Positions 30,349 through 40,709 of a stretch of 64,000 bases of DNA are shown piece after piece. The stretch is from an uncultured Saprospiraceae bacterium. GTDB lineage: Bacteria; Bacteroidota; Bacteroidia; Chitinophagales; Saprospiraceae. Within the stretch, counting starts at the first letter, position 1. Every line of letters starts with the position of its first letter. A program made the translations under genes and the position numbers. The notes beneath the pieces were generated by a model. That model worked only from the letters and a program-made list of their open reading frames with translations. It did no database searches and was not told the origin of the DNA. The stretch lies in the NCBI GenBank assembly GCA_937924805.1, contig CALDTZ010000066.1:1-64000 (forward strand), given 5' to 3'.

Positions 30349-31269
30349 ATGAGTTATTTAAAAGATTTCGATTTAAGGCAAATACAAAATTTTGAATTGC
30401 TTGCTAAACAAGTCGTTGAGGGATTTATAATTGGTCTGCATAAAAGTCCATTTCATGGTTTTAGTGTAGAATTTGCAGAACACAGACTATATAACGTTGG
30501 AGACTCAATAAAAAATATTGACTGGAAAGTTTATGGTCGGACAGATAAGTTGTTTGTTAAGCAATTTGAAGAAGAAACAAATCTTCGTTGCCAAATTGTA
30601 ATTGATACTTCATCGTCTATGTATTTCCCAAAAGAACTCGAAGGTTCGTCAATGAATAAACTTCAGTTCTCGTCGATTGCGGCAGCTTCATTGATGAATT
30701 TATTACAAAAACAAAGAGATGCATTTGGTTTAAGTTTGTTTGATGAAAAGGTACACATTCATACCAAACCAAAGTCAAGTACGAAACATTACCGATTGAT
30801 GTTAAATCATCTTGAAAATTTGATAAAAGATGAGGAATTAGATAGAAAGACATCAGCAACAGATGCTTTACATAGGATTGCGGATAGTACGCATCGGCGA
30901 TCTTTAGTTATGATCTTTTCTGACATGTTTGAAGACTCAGATCAAGAAAAGTTATTTACTGCATTGCAACATTTGAAATACAATAAGCATGAATTAGTGC
31001 TATTTCATGTTGTCGATAAAAACTTAGAACTTGATTTCAATTTTGATAATAGACCGCATGAGTTTATAGATATGGAATCTGGAGAACGAATCAAGTTGCA
31101 ATCGAATCAAATCAAAGAGCATTTTATTCCGAAAATGGTAGCTTATAAAGAGAAGCTAATACAAAAGTGTCTCCAGTTTAAAATTGATTATGTAGAAGCC
31201 GATATTAACGAAGGATTTCATCCTATATTAGAACGGTATTTAGTTAAAAGAAAGAAAATGATGAATTAA
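30349..31269 (+). CDS. DUF58 domain-containing protein (vWA-like)
   Basis: HKSPFHGFSVEFAEHRLYNVGDSIKNIDWKVYGRTDKLFVKQFEEETNLRCQIVIDTSSSM; start at 30349 preferred to the TTG at 30319. Confidence 0.92.
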   Translation: MSYLKDFDLRQIQNFELLAKQVVEGFIIGLHKSPFHGFSVEFAEHRLYNVGDSIKNIDWKVYGRTDKLFVKQFEEETNLRCQIVIDTSSSMYFPKELEGSSMNKLQFSSIAAASLMNLLQKQRDAFGLSLFDEKVHIHTKPKSSTKHYRLMLNHLENLIKDEELDRKTSATDALHRIADSTHRRSLVMIFSDMFEDSDQEKLFTALQHLKYNKHELVLFHVVDKNLELDFNFDNRPHEFIDMESGERIKLQSNQIKEHFIPKMVAYKEKLIQKCLQFKIDYVEADINEGFHPILERYLVKRKKMMN

Positions 31270-32015
31270 TGATTAAACTTAGTGATTATTCTACAAGAGC
31301 CCCAAAGTCTTTTGTTAAAGAGGAGACAAAAAAGAAAACGGCAGCGTTAACCGAAAAGTTAGAAGAGTTGGTAACCAAATTACATGCTTCTAAAAAGTAT
31401 GGACTATTGATTGTATTTCAAGGAATGGATACAAGTGGTAAAGATGGAGCATCAAGGAAGGTTTTTTCTCAGTGCAGCCCATCAATGGTTAATGCATATC
31501 CATTCAAAAAACCTACAGAGATCGAATTTGCTCATGATTTTCTTTGGAGAGCACATAAAATTGCTCCAGCCAAAGGTCAAGTAGCCATTTTTACCAGATC
31601 ACATTACGAAGATATATTGATTCAACGTGTACACAATTGGATTGATAAAGATATGGTAGCCCAACGTATGGATGCTATTAATCAATTCGAGTCATTATTG
31701 AATCATCATAATAAAACGGTGATTTTGAAATTTTATATGCACATTTCTAAGGAGAAACAATTAGAGAAACTTCAAGAAAGAAAAGATGTGCTTCGAAAGA
31801 ATTGGAAACACAATGATGGGGATTGGAAGGAAAGAAATCATTGGGATGAATATATGAAAGCGTATGAGTATGCTTTAAATGAGTCAATTATACCTTGGCA
31901 CATAGCACCCGTTGATCAACGATGGTATCGAGATTATTTTATTACAAATACAATCGTAAAAGCGTTGCAGTTTTTAGATCTTGAGTACCCATCTTTAGTA
32001 ACTGACCATGTCTGA
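31269..32015 (+). CDS. Polyphosphate kinase 2 family protein
   Basis: LLIVFQGMDTSGKDGASRKVFSQCSPSMVNAYPFKKPTEIEFAHDFLWRAHKIAPAKGQVAIFTRSHYEDIL. Confidence 0.92.
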   Translation: MIKLSDYSTRAPKSFVKEETKKKTAALTEKLEELVTKLHASKKYGLLIVFQGMDTSGKDGASRKVFSQCSPSMVNAYPFKKPTEIEFAHDFLWRAHKIAPAKGQVAIFTRSHYEDILIQRVHNWIDKDMVAQRMDAINQFESLLNHHNKTVILKFYMHISKEKQLEKLQERKDVLRKNWKHNDGDWKERNHWDEYMKAYEYALNESIIPWHIAPVDQRWYRDYFITNTIVKALQFLDLEYPSLVTDHV

Positions 32016-32424
32016 TATAAAAAAAGTAAGGGTTGATAAATGGCTATGGACGGTTCGGATTTTTAAAAGTAGAACCTTATCGACTAAGGCTTGTAAAGCT
32101 GGTCATGTGAGAATAGGAGAGAAGGTTGTAAAGCCTTCTGCTTTTGTTTTTGTAGATGATCCGATTTATGTAAAAAAGAATGGATTTAATCTTCATTTTA
32201 TTATCAGAGGATTATTGAAATCTAGAGTTTCAGCTACATTGGCTGCTGAATGTTATACGGATAAAACACCTGATGAAGAATTAAATAAATATAAATCTTG
32301 GTTTATCGGTAAAGCTGCGCCAGAACGAAGAGAAAAAGGTGCAGGAAGACCAACAAAACGTGAAAGACGAGACCTTGAAGGTTTTAAAGACAGCCAATGG
32401 TGGCAAAATTTGGAGGAAGAATAG
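32008..32424 (+). CDS. S4 domain RNA-binding protein (Hsp15-like)
   Basis: VRVDKWLWTVRIFKSRTLSTKACKAGHVRIGEKVVKPS. Confidence 0.9.
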   Translation: MSDIKKVRVDKWLWTVRIFKSRTLSTKACKAGHVRIGEKVVKPSAFVFVDDPIYVKKNGFNLHFIIRGLLKSRVSATLAAECYTDKTPDEELNKYKSWFIGKAAPERREKGAGRPTKRERRDLEGFKDSQWWQNLEEE

Positions 32425-32425
32425 G

Positions 32426-34759
32426 TTACATTTTAATAAATTTTATAGTTTTAATTCCTTCTATTACTAGGTAATACGATCCTTTTTGTAAATGTTCGAC
32501 ATAGATCGAATTTTGTGAAGTATATCCACTTTTTATATGATTCCCCGAAATATCAAAAATAACATACATACCAATTTCCTTGAATGTTGATTTTAGATTT
32601 AATATTTCTCCCACCGGATTTGGTTGGATTTCAATAGAATCGTTCATTTGGGCGACATTAACCACAGGCGAAAAAAGCTCTTCAAATCGTTTGGCTCCAA
32701 ATCGACCTATACTTTCACTCTGGTCAAGATAAATTATGCCAGGATTCCCATCCGAAAAAAGGAATAATGAAAAGTTTAAAATGGTGTTTGTGAATTCAGG
32801 GATACCTAACGTTGACCATTCGTTGCTACTCCATTTTAAACAAATGGGTCTGCTATAATGGGTTAAAAAAGTAAAAAATAATTCGTCAACTTGATTGGTT
32901 TTTAAGTCAAAAGTAAGGCTACTTCCATGATCTATGTTTTCCTCAAATAGATTCCAAGTCGAATCGTCATAAGAATATAAATTGATGCCTTCCTCATGAC
33001 CGATGGCAACATATATTTTACCTGAAGCAGTAATTGCTAATTTGTGAAAAGTAAGACTCTTTTCTGCCGTAGGTTTTTCTTCATTAATAAAAGTACCTAT
33101 TGCTATCCATTCTTGCTCTGTAAATGTAAAAAGCCTAGAATACCATTTGCCATTTATAAAAGCAGCTAGAAGCATGAAAAGTTCTCCATTTGAGTTTAGA
33201 AGCAGTTGACATTTTGAAAGATTGTTTCCTGTTTTTGGCACAGGTAATGGTGTCCAATTATTATTTTCCAGGGAATATAATTGAATACCAAGACTCGATT
33301 TATAGCCGCATATAAAAACTTGACCAGTCGCATTAAATTGAATGTTATGATAGCTTGTTAACGGAATACTTTTACCAATTTTATTCCAGATTCCATTGGT
33401 ATATTCATAAACAGCAGAATCATTAATTTCACGATGAAATCTCCACGGATTTCCAGTTATAGGATGAATATTGATAGCCCCAAACAATGGAAATGCAGTA
33501 TTGTTAACTCCTGCTTTTTCCCAGTTTTCGTTTATAAATTGATAAGAGAATACTTTATTAGATGATGTAATGCCCATTGAAAATAGTTCATCCGTTTGTG
33601 GATTGATAGCTGCTAAGCATTGATACTCGCTTTCTTCTTCTGAAAACAAGGATTCACCCATCTGAACCCAACCAATATTGTCAGGTTTAACTTCGATATG
33701 AATGGTATCCGTAATCATATCCACGCCGTCGGATATTTCAATTGGTATATTATATAATCCGGTTGAAACTGCATCGCCAACCAAAATCGCTTCGTGATCA
33801 TTTATTGGTAAAAATGTTAGCCAATCAGGTAGATCTTTTGGATTCATTGTAATTGATTGGCAATCAGTATCGTGAACAGATATCTTTATTTTTGTTGATA
33901 AGCCAATTTGTGTTTGATGATTTTTTCTACCTATAATAAAAGGTAGAGCATTTTTACTTCCATTTGCATATTCACTAACATTACTATTTTGAATTTCGCC
34001 GTTCGATTGGTTGATAATCATCGCATATACTCGGATATTATGATCGTTAAAATGATCTTCCAATGGTACCAAGATTGTTTTGCAATATGGTGTATTTGAT
34101 TCAATATGAGATGGAATACTATTTTCAATCCCATGATAATCAGTTAATAAACCTCTATTAACATGATCATAAACCATATTTTCAGCATTAACAATTTTAG
34201 GTTTATCTTCCCAACCACCCATCGGACCTACATCTCCGCCTGAGTAAATGTTTTCTTGTGAATAGGAGGGTGGTTCTCCTGTAACACCATCTTCAATTAG
34301 TATAGCTGCTAATGAAAATTTACCATTAAGTATTGAATCATTAAAGGTTGCACAAATAGTAACAGAAAGCTCTCGAGTTGAAGAATTGTAATTCTTCTGT
34401 ATTTCCAAGGTAGAGATTGATGGTTCATCAAGTAAGGATGATAGGGTAATCAACCAATCTTTTGGTTTGATATCCTTCATCTTTCTATTTAAAGCACTTG
34501 TTGGTAATCCAAATAATCCCAGACTATCAAAATACCCATCCTGCGTTTCCATATCATCATTAATATGTACAGCCGATATCAAAACATTGTCAGGGTAGGT
34601 TTGCTGTACTAATTTGCCGAATGTAACACCTTGAGGACACCAGGGGCACCATGTTCCGACAACTTCTTCAATAAGCACTTTCTGTTGTGAAAAACCTATT
34701 TGAGTATTCATCAAAAGAAAGAGAAGAATTATGCTTAATAAATATTTGAAAGGAATCAT
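32426..34759 (-). CDS. Secreted Omp28-like (thioredoxin-fold) protein with T9SS type A sorting domain
   Basis: Signal peptide; KVLIEEVVGTWCPWCPQGVTFGKL; C-terminus IQPNPVGEILNLKS...KGSYYLVIEGIKTIKFIKM. Confidence 0.82.
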   Translation of the reverse strand: MIPFKYLLSIILLFLLMNTQIGFSQQKVLIEEVVGTWCPWCPQGVTFGKLVQQTYPDNVLISAVHINDDMETQDGYFDSLGLFGLPTSALNRKMKDIKPKDWLITLSSLLDEPSISTLEIQKNYNSSTRELSVTICATFNDSILNGKFSLAAILIEDGVTGEPPSYSQENIYSGGDVGPMGGWEDKPKIVNAENMVYDHVNRGLLTDYHGIENSIPSHIESNTPYCKTILVPLEDHFNDHNIRVYAMIINQSNGEIQNSNVSEYANGSKNALPFIIGRKNHQTQIGLSTKIKISVHDTDCQSITMNPKDLPDWLTFLPINDHEAILVGDAVSTGLYNIPIEISDGVDMITDTIHIEVKPDNIGWVQMGESLFSEEESEYQCLAAINPQTDELFSMGITSSNKVFSYQFINENWEKAGVNNTAFPLFGAINIHPITGNPWRFHREINDSAVYEYTNGIWNKIGKSIPLTSYHNIQFNATGQVFICGYKSSLGIQLYSLENNNWTPLPVPKTGNNLSKCQLLLNSNGELFMLLAAFINGKWYSRLFTFTEQEWIAIGTFINEEKPTAEKSLTFHKLAITASGKIYVAIGHEEGINLYSYDDSTWNLFEENIDHGSSLTFDLKTNQVDELFFTFLTHYSRPICLKWSSNEWSTLGIPEFTNTILNFSLFLFSDGNPGIIYLDQSESIGRFGAKRFEELFSPVVNVAQMNDSIEIQPNPVGEILNLKSTFKEIGMYVIFDISGNHIKSGYTSQNSIYVEHLQKGSYYLVIEGIKTIKFIKM

Positions 34760-34770
34760 TTAATATCGCA

Positions 34771-36096
34771 TTATTTCGTTTTTACAAATGGCTTTTGAAT
34801 CATAGATGTGGTTGTTTGTATTAAAAGATAATACAATCCTGCAGGTAAATTAGTAACATCAATTGTTGAATTATAGAGGTCGATAGATTCGATTGCTTCA
34901 CCAGCAATGTTAATTATTTGCAGAGATTTAATGGTGTTTTGAGGTACATCCAATGATATATTGAGCAGATCTTTTACTGGATTAGGAAATATAGATATTT
35001 GTCGTTCTTTTTCTTCATTTGTTGTTGTGTTTACATTGTTATAGACAAGTTTAAGAACAGATGCTGAAACGTCTTGATTTTGCCCCATACCTCCGACAAT
35101 ATATCTTACTGTATCATTTATGTTTGCAATGCCACGTAAATCCATCGGAATAAAATCGTAGACTTCATTTGACCACTGTTCTTGTTGATCAATGGAAAAG
35201 TATAAATCTCGATTTATCAATGGAACACCTCCAGACCCATTATAGGCAATCCCATTATAATTATATGTAATGTCACTGCCTCCTAACCAATGTATTTCAT
35301 TGTTAATCGCAGTACAAGCAGCTCTATAGCCTTTTATTGTCCCATCTGGAACAGAAAATGTCCAACTAATTTCTGATGGATTTTCTGGATTTATAGCTCC
35401 TTTCCGTAAAATGTTTTGACACGGAAAATTGCTTGCAAAAGCAGCGCCACCAAAATAATAAATAGTATCTCCAAGAATAGTCCCTGAGGCTCCGAAAGAT
35501 TTGAAGTTGTTATTATTTGGTAAGGTTGTTCCAGATTCCCAAGAATCAACTTTTGGGTTATAAATCTGAACATCTGGTACATTTGTCGTATTACTCCAGC
35601 CCGTAATTATATAGATCAAACTATCTTTCCAAACAGCTTGAACATGATCATCAATAGCTTTTGGAATATCTGTTCCATTTTCCATCCAATCATTTGTTGT
35701 AATATTAAATCTATGGGTTTTAGAAGAAGACACTTCATTTCCATTTGGAAAAACATGGTAACCCCCAATAACATATATGATGTCTCCAATCCGACTCGCG
35801 CCAGCTGCAATCTTTCCCATTTTATCTGGGATATTTGGTATTGAATCCCATTGATTGTTTAGAAGGTCTAGTCTCCATGATTTTAGATGTATTCCTGAAT
35901 GCGTTTTTGTTTTATCAATGCCTCCAAAACTGTAAACAAAAGTTTGATCATCAATTCTTCCTTCCACCACAGCATTATTCGCTACGGGTTCGGGCATTTC
36001 AATTGAATACGTAACATCCCATAGCTGACCATTCGCAGAAAGGCTTATAAAAATCAAAAGTCCTGGGAGAATCAAATAATGTAGGGAAAACTTCAT
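34771..36096 (-). CDS. Kelch-repeat secreted protein with T9SS type A sorting domain
   Basis: IIYVIGGYHVFPNGNEV, LGDTIYYFGGAAF repeats; C-terminus ISIFPNPVKDLLNIS...LPAGLYYLLIQTTTSMIQKPFVK. Confidence 0.85.
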   Translation of the reverse strand: MKFSLHYLILPGLLIFISLSANGQLWDVTYSIEMPEPVANNAVVEGRIDDQTFVYSFGGIDKTKTHSGIHLKSWRLDLLNNQWDSIPNIPDKMGKIAAGASRIGDIIYVIGGYHVFPNGNEVSSSKTHRFNITTNDWMENGTDIPKAIDDHVQAVWKDSLIYIITGWSNTTNVPDVQIYNPKVDSWESGTTLPNNNNFKSFGASGTILGDTIYYFGGAAFASNFPCQNILRKGAINPENPSEISWTFSVPDGTIKGYRAACTAINNEIHWLGGSDITYNYNGIAYNGSGGVPLINRDLYFSIDQQEQWSNEVYDFIPMDLRGIANINDTVRYIVGGMGQNQDVSASVLKLVYNNVNTTTNEEKERQISIFPNPVKDLLNISLDVPQNTIKSLQIINIAGEAIESIDLYNSTIDVTNLPAGLYYLLIQTTTSMIQKPFVKTK

Positions 36097-36153
36097 TTTT
36101 AATGTATTTTAAATTAAGATTAAAACATATTTAAGATATAAAGATATATTTTT

Positions 36154-36717
36154 GTGAGTATGTCAACAGGTCGTATCATACTAGATAATAGCAAGTTTAA
36201 AATTACCATTTCTAGACTTGCTCACCAATTGATAGAAAATCACAATGATTTTGATGACGTTTGTATTATTGGTATCCAGGAAAAAGGAGTATTGCTTGCA
36301 AACCGATTAATTCAAGAAATTCATAAAACAAACCCTAAGCTAGCTTTTAAGTTTGGAAAATTAGATATTACTTTTTACCGAGACGATTTTAGAATGCGAG
36401 ATTTGCCAATTAAAGCAACGGCAACGGAAATAGAGTTTTTAGTAGAAGGCAAAAAAGTGATTTTAATAGATGATGTGGTGTACTCGGGACGAACCATTCA
36501 TGCTGCTATGTCTGCATTACAGGATTTCGGAAGACCTAATAAAGTTGAACTTTTATGTATGGTTGATCGCCGATTTAATCGAGAATTACCCATTGATACA
36601 GATTATGTGGGTTTGAAAGTCGATGCAGTTGACGATGCCTACGTTCGAGTTCAGTGGGCAGAACAAGAAGGTAAAGATCAAGTACTTATTTTTTCGGCAC
36701 AAAAACAAGATAAATGA
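36154..36717 (+). CDS. pyrR: Bifunctional pyr operon regulator / uracil phosphoribosyltransferase-like PyrR
   Basis: VILIDDVVYSGRTIHAAMSAL PRT motif, GIQEKGVLLANRL, VELLCMVDRRFNRELPI; followed by pyrB with 4-bp overlap. Confidence 0.9.
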   Translation: MSMSTGRIILDNSKFKITISRLAHQLIENHNDFDDVCIIGIQEKGVLLANRLIQEIHKTNPKLAFKFGKLDITFYRDDFRMRDLPIKATATEIEFLVEGKKVILIDDVVYSGRTIHAAMSALQDFGRPNKVELLCMVDRRFNRELPIDTDYVGLKVDAVDDAYVRVQWAEQEGKDQVLIFSAQKQDK

Positions 36718-37664
36718 GTGTGATTTCGGAAGGATTGTTAAGTACTAAACATTTATTAGGCATTAAATATATTACCAAGTCGGATATTGAATTAATATTT
36801 AAGACGGCTAAGGAATTTAAACAAGTTATTAATCGACCGATCAAAAAGGTGCCTTCGCTTCGTGATATTACTATAGCAAATATTTTTTTTGAGAATTCAA
36901 CTAGAACAAAACTTTCTTTCGAATTAGCAGAAAAAAGACTGTCTGCAGATGTTGTTAATTTTTCAGCTTCGGGAAGTTCCGTAAAAAAAGGAGAAACGTT
37001 GCTTGATACAGTAAATAACATATTGGCTATGAAAGTGGATATGGTCGTTATGCGTCATCCGAGTCCAGGTGCACATGTTTATCTATCGAATCATATTGAT
37101 GCCCAAATTATTAATGCTGGAGATGGGACGCACGAACATCCAACCCAAGCATTATTAGATGCTTTTTCAATGGTTGAAAAAGTGGGAGATTTAAAAGAAA
37201 AAAATATATTAATCGTAGGAGATATTAAGCACTCGAGAGTAGCTTTAAGTAATATTTTTTGTTTAAAAAAGTTGGGAGCTAACGTAAAAGTGTGCGGTCC
37301 TCCTACCTTAATTCAGAAAAACATGCATCACTTAGGAGTTGATGTTGAGTATGATTTAGATAAAGCATTGGCTTGGTGTGATGTAGCGAATATTTTACGA
37401 ATTCAGTTAGAAAGACAAGATATTAAATTTATACCCTCATTAAGAGAGTATGCGTTATACTATGGAGTAAATAAACAACGTTTACAAAAGTTGAAAAAGC
37501 CTATTGTTATTATGCATCCAGGGCCTATAAATCGAGGAGTAGAAATTACAAGTCATGTTGCCGATTCTGAGCATTCAATTATATTGGATCAAGTTGAGAA
37601 TGGCGTTGCCGTTCGAATGGCGGTATTATATTTATTAGCGAATAAGCGTAAACCACAAGAATAA
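36714..37664 (+). CDS. pyrB: Aspartate carbamoyltransferase catalytic subunit
   Basis: FFENSTRTKLSFELAEKRL, MRHPSPGAHVYL, GDGTHEHPTQALLDAFS, MHPGPINRGVEI. Confidence 0.95.
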   Translation: MSVISEGLLSTKHLLGIKYITKSDIELIFKTAKEFKQVINRPIKKVPSLRDITIANIFFENSTRTKLSFELAEKRLSADVVNFSASGSSVKKGETLLDTVNNILAMKVDMVVMRHPSPGAHVYLSNHIDAQIINAGDGTHEHPTQALLDAFSMVEKVGDLKEKNILIVGDIKHSRVALSNIFCLKKLGANVKVCGPPTLIQKNMHHLGVDVEYDLDKALAWCDVANILRIQLERQDIKFIPSLREYALYYGVNKQRLQKLKKPIVIMHPGPINRGVEITSHVADSEHSIILDQVENGVAVRMAVLYLLANKRKPQE

Positions 37665-37681
37665 AAGTAGAGACAGAAAGT

Positions 37682-39094
37682 ATGAGAATTTTCATTGTTA
37701 TTTTAATAAGTCTTTTTTGTTTTTCAATTATTGGAAAAGCCCAAGACAACGGTCATAAAATTGATATTTCAATTTCTAACTATGATGTAGATACCTTAAT
37801 TATTGGTTATTATTTTGCAGATAGACAGTTGATAAAAGATACCTTATATGCTCAAGATGGATCATTTACTTTACAAGGTGATGAACCGTTATATCCTGGG
37901 GTGTATTTGTTTTTACTTTCTCCTTGGAGCGAATATGTACAATTTTTAGTACCTATTGATGATCAACATTTTGAAATTAAAGGCGATATGAATGATCTCA
38001 AACATTTGGATTATATAGGATCGGATGAAAACGACTTATTTCAAGATTATCTGGATTTTTTAAACGTAAAAAGAACTAAGATTGAAAGTCTTACAAAAGA
38101 GAAAGAAGGAGCAAATGAAAAGACCATAGCATCGATCGAAGAAAGCCAGAAGGAAGTAAATAGTTTAGTCCAAAAAGAGCAACAAAGAATTTTACAAGAA
38201 TTCCCCCAAAGTATTACTTCAAATTTAATCAAAGGTAATTTGGAAATGGAAATACCTCCTTTTGATGATTTAAATGACCAGGAGCGCAAATTAGCGAGGT
38301 TTGAATATTATAAAGCACATTATTTTGATCATATTGACTTAGGAGATTCCATCAATCTTCATACTCCATTTTTAGATGATAGAGTGAACTATTACTTAAA
38401 TAAGTTGACGACACAGCTTTCCGATTCCATTAATGTTTCGATTGATTATTTGTTGTCAGCAATGAAACCTGAAACACCTACATATCGATATTATTTAGGA
38501 CAATTTTATAATAAATATGCAAAATCAAAAGTCGTAGGAATGGATGCTGTTATTGTTCATTTGGTCGATCAATACTATGGTGTAGAAGGTATGACGCCTT
38601 GGGTAGATGAAAAGAATCTTGCAAAGATTATTGAAAATGCAAACAAAATAAGACCGACCTTAATGGGGCAAATTGCTCAAGATATTACTGTTTTTCAAGA
38701 AGATGGGACACCCATTACGTTAAGTTCAATTGAAAGTGAATATACTGTATTGTTGTTTTGGGCTCCAGATTGTGGGCATTGTAAAAAGGTTATGCCAAGT
38801 GTTGTAGAATTTCAGGAAGCATTTAGAGACCGAGGAGTAACTGTATTCGCGATTTGTACCAAACATCAAGAAAAGATGGCAACATGTTGGGAAAGCGTGA
38901 AGGAAAAGAATATGACTGGATTTATTAATGCTGCGGATGAATTTCACAGATCTAGATTCAAAACTAAATTTGATGTTAGAACAACACCTAAAGTTTTTAT
39001 TTTGGATGCTAATATGGAAATCTTAATTAAAGGTATTGGTGGAGAACAACTAACAGAAGTAATGGAATCTATTATTAAAGAAAAATCAAATTAA
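37682..39094 (+). CDS. TlpA-like thioredoxin-family protein with N-terminal DUF4369/DUF5106-like region
   Basis: Signal peptide; YTVLLFWAPDCGHCKKVMPSVVEFQEAF; FDVRTTPKVFILDANMEIL. Confidence 0.87.
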   Translation: MRIFIVILISLFCFSIIGKAQDNGHKIDISISNYDVDTLIIGYYFADRQLIKDTLYAQDGSFTLQGDEPLYPGVYLFLLSPWSEYVQFLVPIDDQHFEIKGDMNDLKHLDYIGSDENDLFQDYLDFLNVKRTKIESLTKEKEGANEKTIASIEESQKEVNSLVQKEQQRILQEFPQSITSNLIKGNLEMEIPPFDDLNDQERKLARFEYYKAHYFDHIDLGDSINLHTPFLDDRVNYYLNKLTTQLSDSINVSIDYLLSAMKPETPTYRYYLGQFYNKYAKSKVVGMDAVIVHLVDQYYGVEGMTPWVDEKNLAKIIENANKIRPTLMGQIAQDITVFQEDGTPITLSSIESEYTVLLFWAPDCGHCKKVMPSVVEFQEAFRDRGVTVFAICTKHQEKMATCWESVKEKNMTGFINAADEFHRSRFKTKFDVRTTPKVFILDANMEILIKGIGGEQLTEVMESIIKEKSN

Positions 39095-39105
39095 ATCATT
39101 ACTCC

Positions 39106-39597
39106 ATGTCTAAAGAAAATAAATTCTCAGAACCTAATGCATTAAATGATGTTTCAAAATTTCATGAGACATTCAAATTGCCAATTTTGGACAAACCACA
39201 AATTCCTTCCGCGGAAAGATGTGCTTTAAGAATTAATTTAATTGAAGAAGAATTAAATGAACTTAAAGAAGCTATTGCGAATAATGATTTAACAGAAGTT
39301 GCAGACGCATTTGCTGATATTCAATATGTATTATCTGGTGCAATACTTGAGTTTGGAATGGGTAAAAAGTTTAAAGCTTTATTTGATGAAGTCCAACGTT
39401 CAAATATGAGTAAAACATGCAGAACTCATGAAGTTGCAGAAAAAACAGTTAAACACTATAAAGAACAAAAAGATACCATTGGGTATATCGAACATCATAA
39501 TGATACTTATCTTGTTTATAGGGATTATGATAAAAAGGTTTTAAAGTCAATAGAATATAGCCCAGCTAATATTCAAGGTTTACTATTTGAAGATTAG
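39106..39597 (+). CDS. MazG-like / phosphoribosyl-ATP pyrophosphohydrolase-like NTP pyrophosphatase
   Basis: RINLIEEELNELKEAIANNDLTEVADAFADIQYVLSG (EExxE...D) alpha-NTPase motif. Confidence 0.85.
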   Translation: MSKENKFSEPNALNDVSKFHETFKLPILDKPQIPSAERCALRINLIEEELNELKEAIANNDLTEVADAFADIQYVLSGAILEFGMGKKFKALFDEVQRSNMSKTCRTHEVAEKTVKHYKEQKDTIGYIEHHNDTYLVYRDYDKKVLKSIEYSPANIQGLLFED

Positions 39598-39632
39598 TGT
39601 AGAGCAAGATAATTTATCTTTAAAATAAAAAA

Positions 39633-39657
39633 GCCTGCCTGGCAAATCCAGACAGGC
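39633..39657. terminator. GC-rich hairpin downstream of the MazG-like gene
   Basis: gcctgcctgg-caaat-ccagacaggc with one mismatch. Confidence 0.65.
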
Positions 39658-39685
39658 GACTCCCGTTTACGAATAAATATACTTC

Positions 39686-40651
39686 TTATAACATCTCTAG
39701 GATGTCTAGTATTTGTTCTTTGTTTTTTCTTTCAGGTAACAACTTTATATTTAATCCTTCTGTCGTTGTAGTAGTATAAGTATCTATATAATAGTTGTCA
39801 CTATTTAATGCTGAAATAACAACAAATGTAATATCTTCTCCATTTGGAATAGTACCAAGAGTAGTACAATAAATATTACTCCCGTCGATACTTGTTAGTT
39901 CCATTACGGTATCATAATTCTTAAAAGCAACGTACACTTTTGTGTTTGCTTCATTGGATGATAGTTCACTTGGAATAGTAGCGCAAATTTTTTCTACATT
40001 ATCAGTACCGTTTAAAATTGAATTCGCACATGTTTTCCATCCCAGCGATCCGACTTCTAATATATAACCAAAATCACTCCAATTTTGTCCAGTCAATGGA
40101 TTTGTTACATTCCAGTTATCAGTTGTTACTAAATGTTCGAAATCTTTTTGCCATACATTTGTAAGATTTTTACCACCAATGCCATACATATCAGCTTCAG
40201 GACTCACATTTTGATCTTTGGTAAAGATTTTAATCTTTTTATCGGATAGCGTTAGTTTTTGATCATTCTGAGAAGCTCGAAAATGATAGGTAACTTTTGT
40301 ATCTAATAAGTTTGAGTTTGTGGTGGTCGTTATTTCATAAATAGCTAGCAATGATTTGTTTTTAATTTCGAGCACTTCGAACTGGATATCACCGGTTACA
40401 AGATCATTGTTTTCAAATACAAAAGCGTCTTTAGGGATTTGGATAATCGTTCCATAATCTGTTTCTATGAAGTTATCTTCATTCACATTTATAGTTGATG
40501 GCGTTGAGAATGTTTGTATGTTTTCAAGAAACTCCGTCATTGCGCCATCCACTGGGTCTTCGATAAATGTGTCTATATCTCCAGAACACCCTGCAATGAA
40601 GAGGGTAACAAAGCATACTCCGACCAATTTTACAAATTCTCTCATGTTCAT
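39686..40651 (-). CDS. Hypothetical surface lipoprotein (ZU5-like segment)
   Basis: Lipobox FVTLFIAGCSGD; ETDYGTIIQIPKDAFVFENNDLVTGDIQFEVLEI. Start uncertain: the ORF-track start at 40678 is TTG; ATGs at 40651 and 40645. Confidence 0.7.
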   Translation of the reverse strand: MNMREFVKLVGVCFVTLFIAGCSGDIDTFIEDPVDGAMTEFLENIQTFSTPSTINVNEDNFIETDYGTIIQIPKDAFVFENNDLVTGDIQFEVLEIKNKSLLAIYEITTTTNSNLLDTKVTYHFRASQNDQKLTLSDKKIKIFTKDQNVSPEADMYGIGGKNLTNVWQKDFEHLVTTDNWNVTNPLTGQNWSDFGYILEVGSLGWKTCANSILNGTDNVEKICATIPSELSSNEANTKVYVAFKNYDTVMELTSIDGSNIYCTTLGTIPNGEDITFVVISALNSDNYYIDTYTTTTTEGLNIKLLPERKNKEQILDILEML

Positions 40652-40709
40652 CTTTAGTTTTCTAATACATAGATTCAAATAACAATAACTGTGCTGCTTA
40701 TAAAAAGTG

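Noticed and set aside
36686-37021. 111-aa minus-strand ORF
   Set aside because: Antisense to the pyrR/pyrB junction, both of which are strongly supported
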